Below are positions 23,192 through 36,900 of a DNA stretch of 57,175 bases, piece by piece. The position numbers were made by a program, and so were the translations under genes. Position 1 is the first letter of the stretch. Each line of letters starts with the position of its first letter. The notes beneath the pieces were generated by a model that searched no databases, had not been told where the DNA came from, and saw only the letters and a list, made by a program, of their open reading frames with translations. The stretch is from Phoronis australis (taxonomy: Eukaryota > Phoronida > Phoronidae): assembly GCA_002633005.1 (NCBI GenBank), contig NMRA01000620.1, positions 20,345 to 77,519 of the forward strand. The letters are read 5' to 3'.

Positions 23192-24641
23192 TTAAGGTTA
23201 TCTCAATTAAAACTTTATTAACAAAAATTGGCCATTTTTACAATATTTTACGTGTCTAGGAAAATACCTCCTCATCGTCATTCTCGGGGAACTTCAAATA
23301 CAAAATATATACTGTGTAGTGAGAATAAAGATTGAGCAAAACCACCTTGTGCGTCTGTATGCATAAGATCGTTGAGAAATGCTACGAGTCACTTCACGCC
23401 TCTGTGGTAATGAACACAGCAAGTTGTGAAAAGAGATGATAAATCCTGGCCCAAATTCCTTATTTCAATTAGTAAATTGACTTTTCTTTGTGTCGATCTC
23501 ACGCTAACAACATGCTTTCACCACCAACTCGATTTTTGTTATCTATTTCATGCACGCACCCAGCCTTCAATATGGAGGGGGCTCGAATTCTTGGCGATGT
23601 GGACCTTTTACTAACAAAATAGTCGGTCGTCTAAAAAACAGTATCACGATCGGAGCTGTACGTGCTGTGAATTGTGCGTTTGCGACCTTTTAGTGGACTT
23701 TTATCTCGTTTTCTCGGACTTTTTGTTTCTCTGGGGCGGGCCTTTTTGCCAAATTCTCCCAATGGGAGGGCTCCTTCGAGCCCCCCTCCCCCCTGGGTGC
23801 GCTCATGTATTTCTTTGGTTTCGTGTCAGTCTCCCGGCAGGTAATGTGTACAGACTACGTGTATAACAAAAATGACATATGACAACAGTAACAGTAGATC
23901 CCACCTCGTTTTAATGATAATTAAGTTAAATTACGCAACGCAAATTCAGTTGGCATTGCGAGTGAGTGTTAAAATACAGTGTAGCTAAGTTGGTTAAGGT
24001 GTGTATAGATTAGATTGACCGAAAACGAGTTTTCACCGAATAATTAACCGAACACTTTAAGATTTTCACTCGTCCCAGTTTAGACGGTTTTTCGCGGCTT
24101 TGGCAAATCGACTTTATTTGAACTTAGGAACACAAGTTCTCGAAAACGGCTTGGTGGATTTGGCTGAAACTTTCCAAACTCAATATTTATTCATCAATCT
24201 CAAACACGCGATTAGGATTTTCGATATAAACGCCTAGTTTTTGCGTAATGTAACATGACGAAAACAACTTCTGTTTTTTTTTTACAAAAATGCCTTACGC
24301 TTTAGGAGTTGATTTGTCATAGAAACCAAACAAAAAAAACTTATTGAAAATTCCTAACAACGTTTTTGAGATAGATGGTGAAGTTTTCAGTTAAAAAAAG
24401 TTTTCATTAAAATCGATAAGGTGTTACTTTGTTATAAATGTACCTTTCTTGAAAATGAGATTTGGATTTTAAAAATGTGTTAACGTAGTAATAATAACGG
24501 TATATGGATACAAAACGTATTTTTATGTTCCTTGGTCTGTTTTCTTTCAGAAAAGATATACTTTTACTAGTTGACAAACCTTAGTATTTTGATATACGAG
24601 TTAGAATGGAGGCCACTAAATAAGGTTTGAGATAACCTTAA
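23192..24641. mobile_element. TTAAGGTTATC-family element, copy 2
   Basis: Perfect 15-bp terminal inverted repeats TTAAGGTTATCTCAA (23192-23206) and TTGAGATAACCTTAA (24627-24641). The element is about 1.45 kb, of which about 0.25 kb is a nested MITE. No transposase frame is visible, so it is non-autonomous. Copies 1 and 3 end in the same GATAACCTTAA and then diverge, which fixes the right boundary. Confidence 0.85.
23553..23802. mobile_element. MITE with CACGCACCCAG ends in copy 2
   Basis: Tips CACGCACCCAG and CTGGGTGCGC are inverted. Inner GAGGGGGCTCGAA is mirrored by TTCGAGCCCCCCTC. TCATG on both sides (23548-23552 and 23803-23807) looks like a 5-bp target duplication. Copy 1 passes from TTATCCATTTCGTA to the shared GTCAGTCTCCC with no such insert, which is the empty site. 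Confidence 0.8.
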
Positions 24642-26498
24642 AGGTCGGGGTTCGTGGTTTAAACGTTGAGGTTCTTATTTCAAATGTTGTAGTTCGTGAG
24701 TTTCGTAATCCGTAGGCCTTCTGGATGTTTTGGAAAGTCAACGGACCGTGCAGGGATTGATAGGGTGACATACACATTTTGAATCCCAGCATTCACAGAC
24801 TGATGAGATCGCTGAAAATTTAACCTATAAATAACAAAAATCGGCTTTTGGCCAATTTGTCGTATAAATTATTACTTTGCAAATTAGCTACCACAACGCA
24901 ACCTTAGATCCAATTTCAACGAAAACGACAGGTATCGAGCACTTCACGCATTGTATGCCGATCGGATAAGAAATGCAATCTCTTGCGTGCGAACAAACGA
25001 AAAATTGATAACAGAACATCCTACTTGGAAAATTTTGAAGTATGAAAATTACAAACATTTCACAGTCCAAACTAAGAATATAAAATCAGTTAAGAAGACT
25101 ATACGTGAACCAAGCAAGACACAAAAGTTTAATCTTGACCTGCATCTACACTCTACGGTGATTTTCGCCAAACAGAATTTATCCGGTCGCGTTTAAGTAG
25201 TCGTTCAGTTACATGTTTTCTTTCCCCTCGCTCTGCCTCGAAGTGCGTCGGTGTGCCGTATCACTTTCCGGCATTAATTAACGTAAAGTCTGTCGTATTT
25301 ACGGTAAGAAATTCGAAATTGCAGTTGCAATTGTTTACTATTACCGTTGTAAGTGCACAAACCGTTTTTCACTTGACCCAATTTCTATTTCTAGTGTGCA
25401 CGACGGACCAAGGTGACTTCGACGTAACGCAATGATGTCTTTTATTCGGGGACATTTTGAGATATTAGGCATTTTTCTTTGAATCCTTTGAATATCACAT
25501 GCTTTAGCAGTGTAAATTTGACGGTGTGCTATTGGCACAGACATGATGTGCGATTGCCGTGAGTGGTAATCGGCACTCTTTTAAACTTGTTTTGATAAAA
25601 ATTCCCCTTGTCTGCAGGGTGTTCCATAGAAATTGGAACATGGTCTAAAACACTTGACCTGGACTCGAAAACAGACCCCTGCAGCATTAAAACAGCTAAC
25701 CAGCCCGAAAACCACGAATCCAGATCTGTAAGCACTTTGTTTAATAAAGCCGAAATTCTTGCTGCAAATGCAGATTCCCTTCAGACAAATGGAATTGAAA
25801 AATCCTGTGCTTAACATAGCGCTGTGTGACAGCGGGGATCGAGAGCAGGAATGCGCGAAGAATCCAATTATTTACTATACGTAGACGTTCACCCCACCTT
25901 TCTAGCAAGCTATGAGTGCATGGCTGTACCTATCTTCGTATAGCTTTGCACCAAGGCTAATGCTGATTCTTAGGGTAATATATGGTCTTCAATGCGTGTA
26001 CATTTACGGAAGGAACGAAAATTATTGGACTTTATGCGGTACCCATTTATTATGACAAACTTTCAAATGAACGTGACAATACTCAAAAATACATTTCATA
26101 AGTAGTCGTGATAATACTCTTAAGTAAGCTACTTCTATATACCCTGAAATCAAAACAGGACATGAGCCAAGACCAAAAACATCGACATTGTACCCATTAT
26201 CTGTGCTTCCATGTACCAGCTCACACTATTGCGCCAATGTGTTACTTCGTTTTTTTCGTGATTTTTATCGTCGAAAGACTGGATTATTCCAATAGATCGC
26301 AGTTACTTGTTGTCACTATTTTGACACGACAGTGGCAATCACTCGCTCATTCGTCAGGAGCCGACTAGTTTTGGCGTAACAAGAAATAGGAAAACTAGAG
26401 ACCCAACACGAATGTCTTCAGTAATCTTGACAAATATTCACCACTGGTACGTATAATTTGAGGTTCATTTTGAAAACAATCCTTTCATTCCAAAGAAC
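24642..26498. other. intergenic stretch with one unexplained open frame
   Basis: A plus-strand open frame from about 24893 to 25196 (roughly 100 codons, no ATG near its start) reads NENDRYRALHALYADRIRNA and onward. Its composition looks protein-like, but I recognise no family and see no splice context. The remainder, up to the hillarin stop codon, shows no clear exon and presumably includes the hillarin 3' untranslated region. Confidence 0.4.
26046..26051 (-). terminator. candidate hillarin polyadenylation signal
   Basis: AATAAA on the minus strand about 450 bp after the hillarin stop codon. Other weaker signals may be used. Confidence 0.3.
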
Positions 26499-27915
26499 CT
26501 ACTTCTTGAAAAACGATTTCTTTTTAAGGGAAGCCTTTCCCTCTGGAGCAGCATTCGGATCGAATTTAATCATGTAATTATATACGTTGCTCATCGAAGT
26601 GCTTTTATCTGATGAAGGGCGAGCGTAAACAGCCAGAAGATAAACGCCCGGCTTGGACAGACAAAGCGAAAACTTGAGTTTGGTTTCCTCCTCTCGATGC
26701 ACGGTGGCGTTATCGCGATAATCCTCGTCTGGTTCCCTCAGCAGATGATAACTCACCTGAAGTTTTGGCGGAACCGTGAATTCGATGTCAACTGTGTTAG
26801 CATCGTACAGTTTTATCTTCGGATCTCTGTGTGAAGTCGGTCTCATGCCCATTTTCTCAAGTGCAGACGTTGGACCCCACTTCTCCTTTGCCATGACAGA
26901 CGTTGCGAACTCCGCCCTAGCAACGCCCAGGTCGACAGGTTTAGACACAGAATCAACATTGACTAAGTATTTGCAGGCGTGGGCTAGCGTATTGTTTTCT
27001 GCCGATTTCTCGGGTCTGGCGTATATGTCTATGCCGTATTGTCCAGGTTGAGGGAAGTCGGCTTTAATGACCAACTGATCACCGGAAACTTTGAAACGTA
27101 TGAAGGGCTCTAACAGTAGCTCGTCGACGCCGTTCATTCGTAATTTTATTAAGAAGAATAATGGTTTGGCTATCAAAAATCTTATCTCCACGGAATCTTC
27201 TTTGTTGATAACACCTGTAGAATGTGTCAGAGGTTTTAGCTTGAAGTGGCGCATTGCCTTGACTGGTCCCCACTCTCCGGCTGCACAACTAGGCAACGGG
27301 TGCATTTTGTTTTCCAGCTTGTCGCAGACGATTTTAAACTTGCACGCGCACTTCAACCGGAATGGCATCATTGGAGCGGCGCCTTCATCGGCCATTTTGT
27401 GACTCTCGTCAATTCGGTTGGCGAAAATTTCCAAGAAATAATCTCCTACAACGGGGACATGAACACTGTAGATGACCGTGTTCTCGATCATGGACTGAAA
27501 CACAAATCTGTCTAGTTTAGCCCCTTTGTAATCGATCTCGTTTCTGTATTCCTTGGAGGCGAATCTCAACTGATAATGGAAAACGACATCTCGGGCATTC
27601 TCCTGTGGTATCTTAATTCTGACTTCGACGCCACCTTTATTATCCGTGCGGAGTACAGCTTTGTAATTTTCGACAAACCGCATACCAAAGTGAAAGAAAA
27701 CTGAACGAACAAAAGGAAGATCTTTAAATGTCTCCAAGCTGATTGGCTTGTTCAAAAGCTGCCACGGTTCTTCGCTGGACATGAACTCTTGGATAAATTC
27801 TTCCGGGTCAGTGAGAAAGTAATGCTCATCATATTGGTAGCGTATTTTGTCTCGTTTCTTTTTGTCTTGTTGCGGTTCTGGAACGGGCTTTTGGTCTTTG
27901 TTCAGCACCAAGTGC
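26499..27915 (-). CDS. hil: hillarin exon 9: C-terminal modules and stop
   Basis: 471 codons (521-991) from acceptor CTGTTTAAG to the stop. After the core (HYFLTDPEEFIQEF, PWQLL) come three repeated beta-rich modules, each closing with a GxYxxxIxAR-like strand (FLEIFANR, YGIDIYARP, YLLAVYARP). The last two modules begin with a WGP motif. The tail KASLKKKSFFKK is strongly basic. Open plus-strand frames over this exon are shadows. Confidence 0.95.
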
Positions 27916-30900
27916 CTTAAACAGAAATGCATACCAATAATGCACAAATATGTGACTTACTGATGAATGATGGGAGGGTCTACATTTTAAGGGACACTGG
28001 ACTTTATATCAACGTGGTAGCAATCCAAGTTGAGAGTGCTCGCTGTACATGTACGTTACTTACAATGACTCCCTGACTCTTTAAACCACAGAAACAAATT
28101 GCGTTACAAAAGTTCAAGAAGGAAGACAACTCAAATCATTGAAATGCGCTCACGACCGAGTAATCAGTAGATGCGTTTATTTGTATACTATTATACAATT
28201 AAGGGACCGCAACATTAAGTTAAGTCCTGCGGGTGCCGTAGTCTCCTTGAAAGAAATTTGTTCGCCAAATCCGATCGCCTTGCATCAAAGAGCTTGGTAG
28301 AAATAAAGCCATATGTAAAGAAAACCTAAATTGCCAGTTAGGGGAAGCCACAGTAGTCAGACTGGTTACAAAACTAACGTCAGAAGTACTCCCAGTAAAT
28401 GGAACGCATACACCAAATTTCACAGTGATCTTTTTAGGAACTTGGTAGATATTGAGGCACTGGCAAAAACAAATTGACCAAAAACGGGCTCCAACGTAAA
28501 TGAACGCGTCCAAAAATCTAATTCAGTCGTAATCATTTGATAGGAACACATCTTATGGAACAGCTAGCGTATTTCCTCGGCCTCAAAATACAAGAATAAC
28601 TGCCCTTAAGGAAAACCCCTTAACACATGCGCAGATACAAAAAAAACTCGAGAGTTTACTTGAAGCTCTAAAAACACTGGAGGTGTTCAGAATGACGAAC
28701 GCATCTGTTAAACTTTCATAATGACCATTTAAGCATTTGGTGGATAGGAGGTGGCCGCAAAAATAGAAGCAAAAATATTATAACTGACCACTAGGGGTCT
28801 TGATATATCATGAATTCACCAGAATATGGGGACGTGCAGTCCTATCCTTAATATAAACCTAGATGCCTTATTTCGAGAAATCCATCAAGAAACACCATGG
28901 AACATTTAGATGGATACGCAATGAAAGCCTAAACTGACACTAGAGGCACAACAGTAGTTTGCCCCGTACGAAAATCAACGTTTTCCGTGCTACTGTCAAT
29001 AGGAACACATCTAATATCAGATAAATTGCACGGTTCTTCAGCCGAAAACAGATGCAAAATAATGAAACTTGCCACTAGAGGAAGTGTAGATTATGTACAA
29101 TACGCCACGAAATGGGAAATTTTAGTGCCTATATTGGGAAATTTCTTGAAAATCCGTTAAGAAACTCGGTAGATATTGAGGCTAACGTAATAAACACCAC
29201 TAGGGGGCAGAGCGGTGGACAAATGAATGTCTGCAAAAATTTAGGCGCATCAGTTTGGGGTTTCGGTGAACCATCAGAGGACGACGTACGATATACGACC
29301 AGACTAACGACCGCGGATGCCCGCATAATGCGGTGGCATGTATGTGTGCGTGCATGGGTGCTTGTGCGGGAATTTGAATAGGTTAGTCACGATGGTAGCT
29401 ACAGGTAGTTTAACATCAATTTTCTTTGAAACACTATTTTAAAACTGCTACGGACTCCTACCTTGCTCCCCAGTTGCATTGCACCAATCGCCACTCTCCG
29501 TCAATGAGAACACTGTTCCATGTGTTCTGAAACGTGTCCTCTTTAAATTTCATTCCTGGCTCGTAACCAACGCTTTTTGACCTGCCCTTAATTTCCACGC
29601 AATGTAAGCCAGCGAAACTGGAACAGATATTGTTATGACCTTAAAACTCACGAATAAGTCAGCAAATTTCTGCGCTTGCCATGGATCATTTTGGCATTTT
29701 TAACTCTGACCGATTTGATGTGTTGAGGATATGGTAGATTATAGTGAAGGGTGGAGGACACAGTTTCGTCAACGGCCAGTCAAATTTCTTTTCCTTATCT
29801 CACCCATATATTTACCATTATTAAAGACAGGCAAGTAAATATTAAGAACCAAATGTTGTAAAACGTTTTGTTTTCGGGTATGTTCCTGCTATAGGCACTT
29901 TTGTACACAGGTACAAATACATGTTCACACAGGAAAGAAGGAACCATTCATCCTCTGTGGGTGGGTTAAGCCAAAAAGTTCAGCAAATTACCAATGTGTG
30001 TCCTTAAACATCCAAAATATTGTTTTGCTTTGGCAAAAACATTACTGTATGTGCAGTGTTTCTAGCCCCAGAATCTCCAACATGCTCTAAAAGTAGGCGC
30101 CGGAAGTTTCGTTGCGTACACCCACCTGCATAGTCGCATAAATAGAGTGTGGTAGGTCTCCGTTCCAAATTTAATACCCCTCAGCAGACCCATCGGTGTG
30201 TCCTTGTTGGCCGAGTCCATAAAGTCCAGAACATTCAGATCCTTGACGGTTATCCACCGGAAGATGGCTCTGGAAAGTTCACATAAGCAGTTTAAAATTA
30301 TATCCACGAAAATGTACAAGCTGTTGTTGACAAAACCTTAAGACCACCAGACAATCTTCGTGAGGATTCTAGCTCCATGTCAGACTCCACACTAATAAAT
30401 TTTCGAACAAATGTCAATCTTCCAGTCGTTTTGTGAGTAAAGTTCGGGTGTCAAAAAATGTCCAAATACGACAAACTTCAGAACATCATATCTCTGAACT
30501 GACTGAGCGGTTTTACATGAAACTTTCAGATACCATGCATTTTTGCAATGTTATTCAAAATAATGTTAGCAATTGTTTTAAAGTGTTCCATTTTTGCATG
30601 ACACGCTGTCAAAAATAGTACTACGGTATTTATGAAGAACTCAGAAGATACATAAAACAAGACAAAGAAATCATTTACAAAACTGTAACAGGTTCTTCAG
30701 ATTTCATCTTGAACACTTTTATCAAGCGAAAATTGAGCATGCTATTGACACAGATGTTGTGCTAGGGATCTACCTTTCTATAAATACAGAGTCACGTGAC
30801 CCAATAAAGGCTGTTACAGGCTTACTTTTTTCAGAAAAAATGTACTTTAACTGAGTTAACATCTACGGGTGTGCAGATACATGGCAAAATACCAACAGTT

Positions 30901-33900
30901 TATAATGGCCAAATTAACCCTAAAGTACTCCTATACCATGCGAGTTTCTATAGTTTAAGCAAGTACACACCTTAATGTCAACTGGTTAGAAATGTGACTG
31001 GGACTCCTAGAGACGCTTTAAATTTTTACCAGCCCAGGACGTTGTTGTCTATCAGAATGGATCTCCTTTTAGTAATAAAACTTAGCTTTAACTTGATGAC
31101 GTGACAGAATTTAGTAGTAATGGATATTAGTGTAGTATCTGAAGCTTATAATATTTCGGTCTAAGCCGTATATGTATATCAACAATTTTCTTTTATTTCA
31201 AGACATACAGAATTGATTGAACACACGACACTTTTCATTGTTGAGTCTTTTTTCCGCTTCGTTGATATCTTCGGAATAAAACTCTGCTCTCAACGGAAAG
31301 TTTAAAGGAATAGATTTGGTTTGTTTACCTGGCCTTTTCTAAATCCGTTAGACAAGGGGCAATCAGTTGGTGAACAAGGTCTGTCCACGTGGCTTGGTCT
31401 TCTTCTGCAATCTGTCAAAAGAGGGTGACACATAATAATTCGAGAGAATCAGTGTTTGGCAGCTGTAGGGCTGCACTAAAGGAATCAGATATGTGATTAG
31501 CAAAAATAAGAGGTCCAAAGAAAAAACGTTCGATATTAAATGGGACTACCATGCCAGGCCAAGCACAATTTGCATGTAAGTGAACCGAAAAACGACGATG
31601 CCAGTTAACGCCTAGTTCATGATCAGAATTGCTTTGGCCATTTAAGCAACGTTGCCTAATTGGGTACAGAGAATGTCCATCCACATGTTTACGTCCGTTT
31701 TATTTAGATGTCACCAGTGAAATGTTTTCTTACGTTGAACACATATTCGTCTAGCTGCTCGAACACAGTGGCGGAGTGATACAAGTCTCGTTTGGTGTAA
31801 CGCGGAGGATGCGGAGGAGGAAGTTCTGTAGAAGCGTGGACATCAATGCCAAGTGGAACTAACAATTCTTCAACACTAATTTCAATCGGTTCGCCGTCAC
31901 CATCATCTTCCTAGAAGCAGAAAAGTAGGTCAATAATAATAACAATAATAAACTTCAGTTGAACTAGAGGCCACCGTCCACAGTTCACAATAATAAATAC
32001 AAACTTTATATATGCGTAGACAGCCATTAAAGATTTGCAGTAGGAAAACACACGGTAATGTATGTAATGATGACATAATTAGTGTCAATTCGAAAATTTG
32101 TCATTTTCAATTCCCCCAGGTTCGTCTGATTATAGTTTGTTAAACACAATAAAATTTTAAGAAATGCCCCGTCAATAGAGTTTCAAGAAAATGGACACTC
32201 AGAAAAGAAACCTCGTGTTTATCCTTTGGGGTATTATAGCGATACAATGGCTTGTAATTCCTAATGTTTCCAGGAGGGATAACGTATATACATGTAAGGT
32301 AAGCTTACGTTCTATTGATAACACATCTCGTGAAATACAGAGGTACAAAGCCGACGCATTGTTGCATTGCAATGTGTGTGTAAGGAATTTGCAAAGTCAC
32401 TTGTATCAGCTCACAGCGGGACTGGTTTGCATGGTTAAGTCAACGCAATCCCCGTTACCTTATTTTGGCGAATCTCGTCTTCAATTTCAATCTTAATTTG
32501 TTGTTGCTTGGAAGCAATCATATCCAGCATCTGCTGGCTGTGCTTCGATATCATCTCAGCTGTTTGTCGTTGCTCTATCTCGACGAGCCGTAAAGTGGCG
32601 TGCTTCTTTTTAGAGTTCTTCTTGTTGGCGAGCGACTTTTCTAACTCTTTCTTTTGATTTTCAAACTGCATAGTCATAACCTGGAAAAGGAGCAGACGAA
32701 TACTGTACACATATGTCCAAAGCATGTTCAGTTGGCATACACACTCCAGCAGGCAATGAATATGTTCTGCATGCAGCCTACATGTACTTGTGTTCTCAAA
32801 AACTATTGCATCAATCTAAAAGAGTTTTCACCTTTTTGTCCGTTTTCTTGCTTTTCTTTGCCATGTCTTTGTCGAACTTTGCTGTTAATTCCTTCAGTTT
32901 TATCTGTAACACCAATCATGAAAGTTACGAATCTAGTCAAAGAAAACCAGTAGATGTAGTTCGATTTTGCTATTATGATGTCCTATAACTAGGTCCAGCG
33001 TTCTACACTCCACACCAAGATGTGATGACTCCCCTCCAGCCGGGCATCATGTGCCAGACGGGATTGTTTATTTGAAGATACATGTACATAGTGGTTTCAG
33101 AGGTGTCCAAATGGCAGTCTTTACCCTGACAATGACAAAGGCGTACTAATTAGACATCGTCCTTTTACCGGAAACTGTCTCCTAAATTGAAAGTCACTTA
33201 CCGCCATAGAATTGATAAATTAGATAAGAGTGATTTATGGGATACAGTAAAACTGATAGTACCATAATGGTCGAAACTAGGCTAAACCGACTTGGCTTGG
33301 CGGGTGTGACCAGTGGCGAAAATAAAGGGTGAGACGTTCGCCACAATTGCTTTCAATCTGAGTAAGGAAAAGTTGAGCCACGTCTTGTAAAAAATAATCT
33401 GTGTAGCAAAAGGTGGCTTTGCAACAGCTTTCATGAATGTAGTACCTCCCATTCTTCTTCAGTCTCCTTCTCTACTTCCGTGTCGATCTGTTTCCTCTCC
33501 TCGGCGAATCTTTCATACATCTGGTCTTCCTCCTTACGTAACTCATTCTCAAGCTGCTTCTGTGCTTGGATCAATTTCTCTTTCTTTCTGAACTGTGAAA
33601 CAGAAACGAATACGTCACTCAGAGTGTTGATAATCGTTACGTCCGTCATAGGAACATGTTGAGGACAAACTGTGGCGCATTTAATGGTGATGGTTCATCA
33701 TTTGTGATGTTAAAGTGACAATTGACATTTTCATTTTAATCAAGTAATATGATGATATAAGTGCTACAAGATGCCACCAAATAATCTTATTTTTATAATA
33801 ATCATATCGGGACAGATAGCTAATTACAAAACCCGTGGGGATACGTTAAAATAAATTTCGACAATTGTTACATTGACTGATAATGTGGACTTTGCAGTTA

Positions 33901-36900
33901 GTCTCCTTGCAACAGGTTTTATAAACAAAGGACGTGTATTGCAAAACGGCAGATGACACTTCTTATGTAGTGAAAGTTTAAATTGGTCCCTGGCTCTGCG
34001 GGTGATAAATTAAACACCTGTTGCTGTTTACAAATCAAGGAATAATCTCATCTAGGTGTGTACCAGTAGACGTATCGATTATAATTTTCTTACTTCAACA
34101 TTTTCTTACACGTTACACTGTAAATTTGGTTTCACCGATGTCGAAGAAAGCACCACCTCTCACACACCCACAGCAGTAATGAAACGATCATTACACTTAC
34201 ATACAAAGTTATTCTGTCTGATCTGGTTAGTAAACGTTCCCAACAATCATAGTTTGCCTCGCTCAATGCTAGAACCACGTCTGCTGAATATCTAAAAAAA
34301 TGAAAGCTGTATGCCACCCTGCTAAAAACTAAAATTGAATTAGGCGTCTTGCTCTCATAAAGTCGATTTTCTAATATTCCTTACCGTAGTACGATCATAT
34401 TTCCGTTAAGTACAAGCACTTTAAAATCATCAGCGACTCAAGAAAACGCTTTGGTGTTCACTGAGGTTGGCCAACCCTATAATTGCTCAGTTGCCGCTTG
34501 AATCCTATCACAGTAGAGCGATAATACATGACTAAAAGACCTGTTCGATTTTCGTATTTTGCCAGTTAAAACTGGCTGGAGCGCCTCTAACACCAGATAC
34601 TAGACTAAAACAGGGTCTCGTGTACTTTTAACTTATGGGGACGAAAATTAGGCAGCCTGGTCGGTCTGCCTTAGACTCACTTCCAATACCACACCACTTT
34701 TTCAGTTCCATACGTATTATGGTTTAGCCATAAATGTAGAACTGGCGCGGTTAGTCGATAACATTTATTTCAGTTAACACTCTCAAGGAGTGAAGCTGTA
34801 CAGGTAATCGATCACACGGCTGAACAGGTGTCTTGGCTTTATAGAAACCATTCTCTTCTGTACAGTACAGCTGCAACCTTATGATAGCTTTCAAGTTAAA
34901 TGCAGAGGCGTATCTACGGGGGGTTCAGGGAGTTTAACCCCCCCCCCCGGGACAGGATCAAAAATAAAAACTGAAAAAAATGTCGCCAGGAAAACGAAAT
35001 CAGCTCAGAAACCAAAAAAAAATCTTTCACGGGAGGGTGTTTCCCCAGTGAGCAGAACGGCTTGGTTTGAATTAGTTTTTGTGATAATTAAGTTACTTAT
35101 GCACTGCCAATTCAGATGACATTGCGCGTGAATGTTGAAATGATGAACGTGGCTAAGGGGTCTATAGGTTGTATTGACCAAAAACAAGTTTTCATCGAAT
35201 AATTAACTGAAGTCCTTGGAATTTAACGTTTCGCCACATAATTGCTTTTTCTTGGCTTCTGCAAATCGACATAATTTGTACTTAGAAATACTAGTTCTCC
35301 ACAACGGCTTGGTGGACTTCGATGAAACTATCCAAACTTAATATTTATTCATCTCAAAAACGCTGTTTGGATTTTCGATATAAATGCCTAGTTTTTGCGT
35401 AATGCAACAAAGGCGAATACGACTTTTACCTTTTTTACAAAAATACCTTAGGTTGATTTGTCATAGAAATCAAAAACGAAAAGACTAATTGAAAACTCCG
35501 TACAGGGTTTTTGAGATAACTGGCGAAGTTTTCATTCAAACAGATTTCAATAAAATCGACCACGGGGTTATTTTGCTATGAATCTACTTAGAAAGGTGTT
35601 AACGTGAAAATAATAATGACGCATAAGATACAAAACATAATTTTTATATTCCCTGATCTGTTTTCTTTAGAAAATGTATACTTTTACTGGTTGACAAAGC
35701 CTAGTTTTTTGATATACCAGTTAGAATGGAGGCCACTAAATAAGGTTTGAGATAACCTTAAGTGCGACAAGCACAGAGCCCAAAGTACACTTGGTATTTC
35801 TCATATGTTTCCGTACCATTCCCAGCGACGTCAAATGACATTGCTGAAAGAGTCTTGTTCATTTTTTGTTTACCTTTGAAGTGTTTGTTAATTAAGAATG
35901 ATCGACAGGCTGTGACGTAAGCAGGCCAATAGATTTTAGATATCATGTTAGTTCATCAACATCTCAACGCCATAAAAAACATGACACAAGTGCAACCATT
36001 GGGTTGATTGAAAACTCGGAATACTCAGTTTGTAAGAAATTTGTGTGCAAATCTACATACTGCTATGACGTAAAAGGTCGTGTATTCCAGTCGACTATTT
36101 CTAGTTCTTGAAGAAGTGGTGGTTACCCTGTTTTAGTGACTTCAACCACTTTACCTAAGTTGCGTTCTGTAGACGCAAGGAACTTGCGAGGAAATCTAGT
36201 GCGACCACTTGCTTTCGTGTAATGAATGGCGATATATCGTAAAGACTTTCCTGATGTTGTTTTTGCGAGTTCCTTTCGTCTACAGAACGCAAGCCTGGTC
36301 GTAGTCTGCGCTTTCAGGAAAAAGTACACAGGAACCACATTGCATTGTGGGAAAGAAGACTCGATAGTTTTAGCTATTTAAAAACAATTGTTGAAGATCA
36401 AGTAACGATGCGTAACAAAAGTATATGTCAATTCAAGCATATTGTTTTAGATGTTTGCTTTCAAAACACTTATGACCTCGGCATTTATACTTCAGATGAC
36501 AAGCTGAAATCAAAATTATCAAAGCGAATCAATCATATCTTTTCAGAATAGTCTTCCCGGTAAGATAATAATCAAACTCCGTTCAAAACATGGTGTTGCC
36601 AAGTGCAATTGGTAAACGCAAATTCGCCGCATTAGAAAGCACAAACAAAACTTTACACATTAAAACACGATTTAAAACAAAGGGTGCACTTGTACGATTT
36701 ACGCATTTGTGTGTTGGTGCTGGTCTCTGCCGTCGGCCTGTGGATTTAATATGCTATCTCTAACACTATGAAGTTATGTGCAGAACAGTTTGCGGGTAAA
36801 ACAACAAAATGCGACGAGATTTTAAAAGTTGACAACTATCAAAGTGTTTGAAAAGAGTAATCCTGCAAAACACTGTGTTTCCAGAAAGCCTAGCTTATAA

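Noticed and set aside
26776-27515. Plus-strand open frames over hillarin exon 9
   Set aside because: They are antisense shadows of a conserved coding exon. Only the minus frame has domains and splice borders.
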